Assembly (NCBI RefSeq): GCF_007829875.1
Contig: NZ_VIWV01000001.1
Location: 1,860,001-1,924,000, forward strand
Length of the DNA stretch: 64,000 nucleotides
Direction: 5' to 3'
Origin: Streptomyces capillispiralis
GTDB lineage: Bacteria > Actinomycetota > Actinomycetes > Streptomycetales > Streptomycetaceae
Made by a program: the position numbers and the translations under genes. This document shows, in pieces, positions 55,601-61,600 of the stretch (positions within the stretch are counted from its first letter, which is position 1; each line of letters begins with the position of its first letter). The notes under the pieces are model-generated. The model was not told the origin of the DNA and did no database searches. It worked only from the letters and a program-made list of their open reading frames with translations.

Positions 55601-58600
55601 TCCGCTGGTACGGGCGCGGCGCGTGGCCGTGCAGCACCACCGTCGTCAGCGGGTTGGCGACCGCGGGCGAGTTCTCCGACAGCAGGGCCGCGTTGACCTC
55701 GTGGGCGGACTCGCCCGGCCGCTTGCTGTAGGCCCGGAAGAACCACTGGTCCTTGTGCTCGACCACCGGCGCGGCGGCCCGGAGCACCTCCCTGGCGCGG
55801 GCGCGCGCGCCGGCCGCCTCACGGACCGCCAGGGCGTGCTCGGGCCGGTCCTCGTCGAAGTACCAGGGCAGTTGCTCGGCCCGGTGGACCTCGGCCAGGG
55901 CCCTGGCGGCCCGCGCGAAGCCGTCCAGGCGGGCGGTCCGCGTCCCGTCGTCGCCGGCGCGCCGCGCCTCGGCGGCGCGCTGCTCGGCCGAGCGGGCCAG
56001 CCGGTCGAGTTCGTCCTCGCCGTAACGGTCGAGGTTCTCGTCGATGACGTCGTCGAGGAGTCCGGCCGGGATCTCGCCGCGCGAGTGGTTCTCGTTCTCC
56101 AGCGTGATCTGGTGGGTGCCGTCCTCGCTGGCCAGTACGACCTGCGCGAAGTGGTAGGGGGCGTGCGGGCGCACCGGGTCGCCGGGCTTGGCGTGGTTGT
56201 GCGTGAACAGCTGCGCGCCGCTGTCGTTCGTGGTGCTGATCGACTGGATCAGGTAGCCCTCGCCGACTCCCGCCCAGGCGTGCTCGTTGACGCCGATGCG
56301 CCGCGCGGCGGCGGCCAGCGGGGTGCGCAGCGGGTTGTCCCGCGGCTCGTAGCTCAGGGCGCTGCCGTAGCGCTCGCCGGGGGTGGGCGCGCCGACCACG
56401 CCGCCGGTGAAGCGGTTGTCCCGGCCCGTCTGGCGGGCGGCCCAGCGGGGGGTGACGCCGTCGGCGGGCCGCGCGCCCTCGGCGACCTCCGTCAGCGCCT
56501 GCGCCAGGTGGTGGGTGCCGGTGACCTCCCGGCCGTGCAGGCCGTTCACCGGGGCGGTGGTGACCGCGCCGGACGGGTCACGGAAGGCGATGTGGGACAG
56601 GGGCGCGGCGGACTCGCCGGCCACCATCTGGGCGAAGTCCCGGGTGAAGGCGTGCTCCGAGGTGCCGGACTCCGTCAGGAACTCCGGTTCCACCCGGAAG
56701 AGGGGTTCGCCGTGGGAGCCGTCGTCCTTCGGCAGCAGCACGCCCACCGACTCGTCGGCCTTCAGCCGCACCCCGGCCCCGGCCGCCGCCAGCGCCGCCG
56801 AGGAGCGTTCGATCGCCGCGCGGGTGGCGTACACCTGCCGGCTGCGGCCGTTCCCGCCGTCCTCGGGCGCGAACGTCGCCAGGGTGCGGTCCTCGGAGAT
56901 GCGCAGCGGCGGCCGGTCGGCCGTCCGGACGGTGCCCTGGTCCTGGCGCGGCATCACCAGCGCGGGCGCGTCCGTGCCGTCGTCGGCCCGGACGTCCCCG
57001 GCGGTCACCGGGAGCGGCGGGGTGAACAGGACGCCGTCGCCGCGCCGGTCGATGACGCCGTAGTCGCGGGTCGTCAGCGGCCGGGCCCTGCGCTCCTCGA
57101 TCCGCCGTTCCAGGACGGCCTGTTCGACCATGCGGTCGAACTCCGCGTCCCCATCGCTGGTGGACCCGTCGTCGTCGGTGCCGGGATCGCCCTCGCCGCC
57201 GAGGTCGCGGGCCCCGGGCAGGCCGCCGTCCGCGGGCGGTTCGGTCGAGGCCCAGCGCGCGCCCGTGTCCCTGGCGCCCAGCTCCAGCATGAGGTGGCGG
57301 GTGCCGGCCGTGGGGTGCGTGGCCACGCCGACCGGCGCCTCGGGGTACCAGACGCGGCGGCCGGTCGTCCCGGCGACGAGGGACGCCACGGTCGCGGCGT
57401 ACGCCGGCGGCAGCGCCAGGACGATCTCCGCGCCCCGGGGCCGCCGGGCGTCGTACGAGATGAGCATGGCGAGCTCTTCGGGGCTGTCCACCAGGAAGGT
57501 GCGCCCGGGCATGGCGATCTCGACGGCGCGGCCGGCCGGGCGGGCGGCGACCAGGTACGGGTTCCGCCACGGCGCGGGCTGCGGCACGACCCGGCCCCGG
57601 ACGCGCACGGCGTACGACTCCAGCTCGGGGACGCTCTGCCCGGGCGCGATGTGGTCGCGGCCCACGGGGTTGCCGTCGTCGTCGCGCAGCAGGGTGGCCT
57701 CGTCGAGGGCGCCGCGCCCGGTCTCGATCTGCCGCTCGACGAAGTACAGGGAGAGGGCGTCGGCGGTCGCGAGGTCGTCGGAGGAGGCGTCGAGCGCCAG
57801 CGAGCCGAGCAGGTGGAAGTCCGCGGGCCCCGGCCCGGCCGCCCTGTCCATGTGCAGGACCTGCCGGGCGAGGTGGACCAGTCCGCCGCGCAGCGCCTGC
57901 TGCGTCTCCCGTCCGCCGGCCTGCTCCACGACGAGGTCGTACACGGCCTCGGAGGTCTCCCGGAGCCGGTCGCGCGGCACGGTCGCCCGGAACGGTCCGA
58001 ACAGCAGGTCCAGCCAGCCCGGGTCGGCCCAGACCGGGGGCTCGTCGTCGTCGGAGTCCGACTCGGCGTCCGACTCGTCGGACGCCTCCGCGAGCGGGGA
58101 CAGACCGCGGCCGGCCGGCAGCGGCGGCGGGACCGCGCCGTCCGGGCCGGTGTCCGGGGTGGGTGCGGGCAGCGACACCGGGTCGACCCACGCCGGCTCC
58201 CGGCGCTCCACCGGCGCGCCGCGGCGGGCGTCGGCCCAGCTCGTACCGTCCGGCGGGGTGTGCAGGTCGACGTCGCCGGCGACCGCGGCCCACAGCTGGA
58301 GGTGGCGCGGGCGCAGACCGGCCTGCGCCAGCCCGTCGGGGGCGGTCTCGCGGAACGGGCCGAGCAGGCTGCCCGGCGCGTGCAGCCGGCCGGGGTTGTC
58401 CGCGTCGCGCGTCTCGTCCCGCAGGAACAGCTGGTGCGCGAGTTCGTGCGCAAACTCCACCGGGTCGGCGTCGGCCCACCAGGCCCGCTGGTTCATGGGC
58501 CGGTCCCGGTCGACGAGGTCCACCGTCAGGTGGGGGTCCTCGTCCGGCGCGACCCGCTCGACGGTGACGTGCAGCCGGTCGCCGCCCGGCAGCCGGTGAC

Positions 58601-61600
58601 CCGGCCGGTTGTAGAACTCCTCGACGCCCTGGAGCACCCGCTCCATCACGGCGTCGGTGTCGGTGCGTTCGTCGTCCCCGCGCAGGGCGAGGCGCACGGT
58701 CAGGTCGGTGACGTTCTCCCCGCCGTGGGCGAAGCGCCGTACGTCGAAGGCGGACCGCACGACGATCCGCGGGCGGTCGTCGAGGCGGGCGCGGGGCGGC
58801 GGTGCGGGCTCGGCCGCCGGGTCCGTCGCGGTCCGCGGCTGCGGCTGCGGCTGCGGCTGCGGCTGCGGCTGCGGCTGCGGGGCGGTGTCGGCGTCCTGGT
58901 GCAGCGGGATGCGCAGGGCCGTGTCGCCGCCGTCCTCCGGCACCAGGTACAGGGCCGTGGAGTCCGCCACGATCCGGTGCGGCGTCACGTCGTGGTCGAG
59001 GTCGGCCATGACGAGGGCGAGGGTGTCCATGTTGGCGACGCGGCCGATCCAGCCGCTGTCTCCGCGCAGGATCGCGCCGGTCGCCTCGTGCACGAAGTCG
59101 TGGCCGAAGCGCGTCCATCCGGACGGCGGGATCTCCGGACCGCCGGGCAGCCTGATGTGCCCGGTGTCGGCGACGTCGTAGCGGAACGGCTCCGAGCGCG
59201 ACTCGGCGGGACGGGTGTAGGTGAACCACCGGCCGGGCCGGGGCCCCTCGGTGTCCGGCGCCTCGTCCGGGCCGGTGCCGGTGTCCGTCGCCCTGCCCTT
59301 GCCCTTGTCCGCTCCCTCGCCCGTGTCCGGGCCCGTGTCCGTGTCCGTTCCCGTGCCGGGCGGGGTGTCCGCCGTGGCGGCGGGCCCGGAGGCGGCGAGC
59401 GCCGGTACGCCGGTGAGGGGGACGACCGCGTTCGGGTCGACGCCGCCGTAGCGGGGCCGCATGACGGTGACCGGACGGCCGATCGGCCACTGCTCGGCGA
59501 CCGGGTCGAGACCGTCGTCGGGCGAACCGCCCGGCAGACGGCCCCGGGCGCCGCCCGGACCACGGGTGGCGACCTGCCGGGGCCCGCCGCGGTGGTCCTC
59601 CACCGTGATGTCCACGGTGCCGGTGCCCGCCTCGGACGCGGTCGCCCGGCGGTCGCGCGCGGAGACCGGCTCCACGGTGAACCGGTCGGCGGTGACGTGC
59701 GGCCCCGGTGTGCCGTCCTGAAGCGCCGCCAGCGCGTCGGCGAGCTCCTGCCGGAACGAGGCCGCGACCGACTCGGCGCGCGCCGTCGCGATGTCCCGGC
59801 CGGTCAGGCGCCCGCCGCGCAGGCCGGTGACCTTGACGTCCGGCAGCGGCAGCCCGTTGGCGGTGTTCCACAGGGCGGTCCTGGCCACCACCTTGGCCAG
59901 GTACCGCAGGGAGTGCTGGGCGCCGTCGGGCGTCTGCGTGGCGCCCTTGTCGAAGGAGAGGGACAGCGGCAGCGCCTGCTGGCCGCGGACCACCACGGCG
60001 GTGAGCGGATTGGCCTCCGCCGCGGGCTTGTCGGCCAGCAGTTCCGCGTTGGTGTCGTGCGCCGACTCGCCCGGCCGCTGCGAGTACATCCGCATGTACC
60101 ACTGGTGCTTGCCCGGGATGACCTGTTCGATCCGGCCGACGCGCTGCGCGGCGGCCCGGGTCGCGCCCTCCAGGGTGCGCTGTGCGTCGGCGCGCTCCGG
60201 TGAACCGGCGGGCGCCGCGCGCATCTCCAGCTGGGCCTGCTTCGCCCGTACCAGGGCCAGCGTCAGATCGAGGTAGCCGCGCAGCTCGGCGAGGTGCTCC
60301 TCGCCGCCGGACTCCTGCCGCTGCTCGATCTCGCCGCGCAGGCGCGCCGCGGTCTCCCGCAGACCGTCCAGGCTGTGTTTCCTGAGGTTCATCTCGACGG
60401 CCCTGCGGTGCCAGCTGTTGCGCTGCGAGGCCCGCGCGTGGTTCTCCAGGGAGATCTGGGTGCTGCCGTCCTCGCTGGCCAGGACCACGGTGGCGAAGTG
60501 ATAGCCGTAGTGCGAGCGGTTGGCGGCGTGCTGCGGCTTGGCGAAGTTGTACTCCAGGCTCGGCTGGCCCTGCCCGCCCTGCGCCGCGACGGACTGGACG
60601 ACGTAGCCCTCGCCGACGCCGGCCCACGCGTACTCGTTGATCCCGATCCGGCGCGCCGCGTCCGACAGGGCGTCGCGGCGCGGGTCGACCGGCTCGGCGA
60701 GGCTGAGCGCGCTGCCGTAGGCGCGGCCGGGCAGCGGGCCGTCGTCGCCGCCGGTGGGCCGGTCGTCGCGGCGGACGTACGAGGCCGCCCACGCCGGATC
60801 CGCCGTCTCCGGCGCCACGTCGCCGTCCGCGACATGGCCCAGGGCGTCGGCGAGGTGGTGCGTGCCGGTGACCTCCACCCCGTCGGAGGCGTTGACCGGC
60901 GCGGTGACCACCAGGCCGGTGCGGGGATCGCGGAAGACCATGTGCGACGTGCGGGAGTTCTCGGCCAGCATGTCGGCGAAGTCCCGGCAGACCTCCTCCG
61001 AGGACTGCCCGGAGCGGGTCAGGAAGTCGGGCGTCACGCGGAACAGCCGCCTGCTGCCCCCGTCGGGCGTGGGCAGCAGGATGCTCAGGTCCTCGTCGGT
61101 CCGCAGCCGCACCGCGAGGCCCGCGCGGGCCAGGTCGACCGACGCGCGGGCGACGGCCTCGGGCGTCGCGAAGACCTGCTGCCCGTACGCGCCGTTCTCG
61201 ACCGCGAGCGTACGGTCCGGGGAGATCCGCAGCACCGGCCGCTCGGTGGCGAGCGTCTCGTGGTAGTCCTGCGCGGACATGTGCAGCTCGGGGGCGTCCT
61301 CCGAGTCCGTCAGCGCCCGCGGACTCTGCCGGGCGTCCCGGATCCCGCCGGGCTTGCGGAAGAGCACGCCCTCGCCACGGTGGTCCACGACGCCGTAGTC
61401 CCTCGTGGTCAGCGGCTTGGGCCGGCGCGCTTCGACCCCCTCGGCGTGCTCGGATTCGCTCCCGTACAGGTCGACGATGTCGGCGACGTCCCCTTCGCTG
61501 CCGTCGTCCGTGCCCGGTTCGACGGAGGTCCACGCCGTGCCGGGGCCGTCGGGGACGGGCCCCACGGTGATGTGGTCGGTGCCGGACCGCCAGTCCGTGG

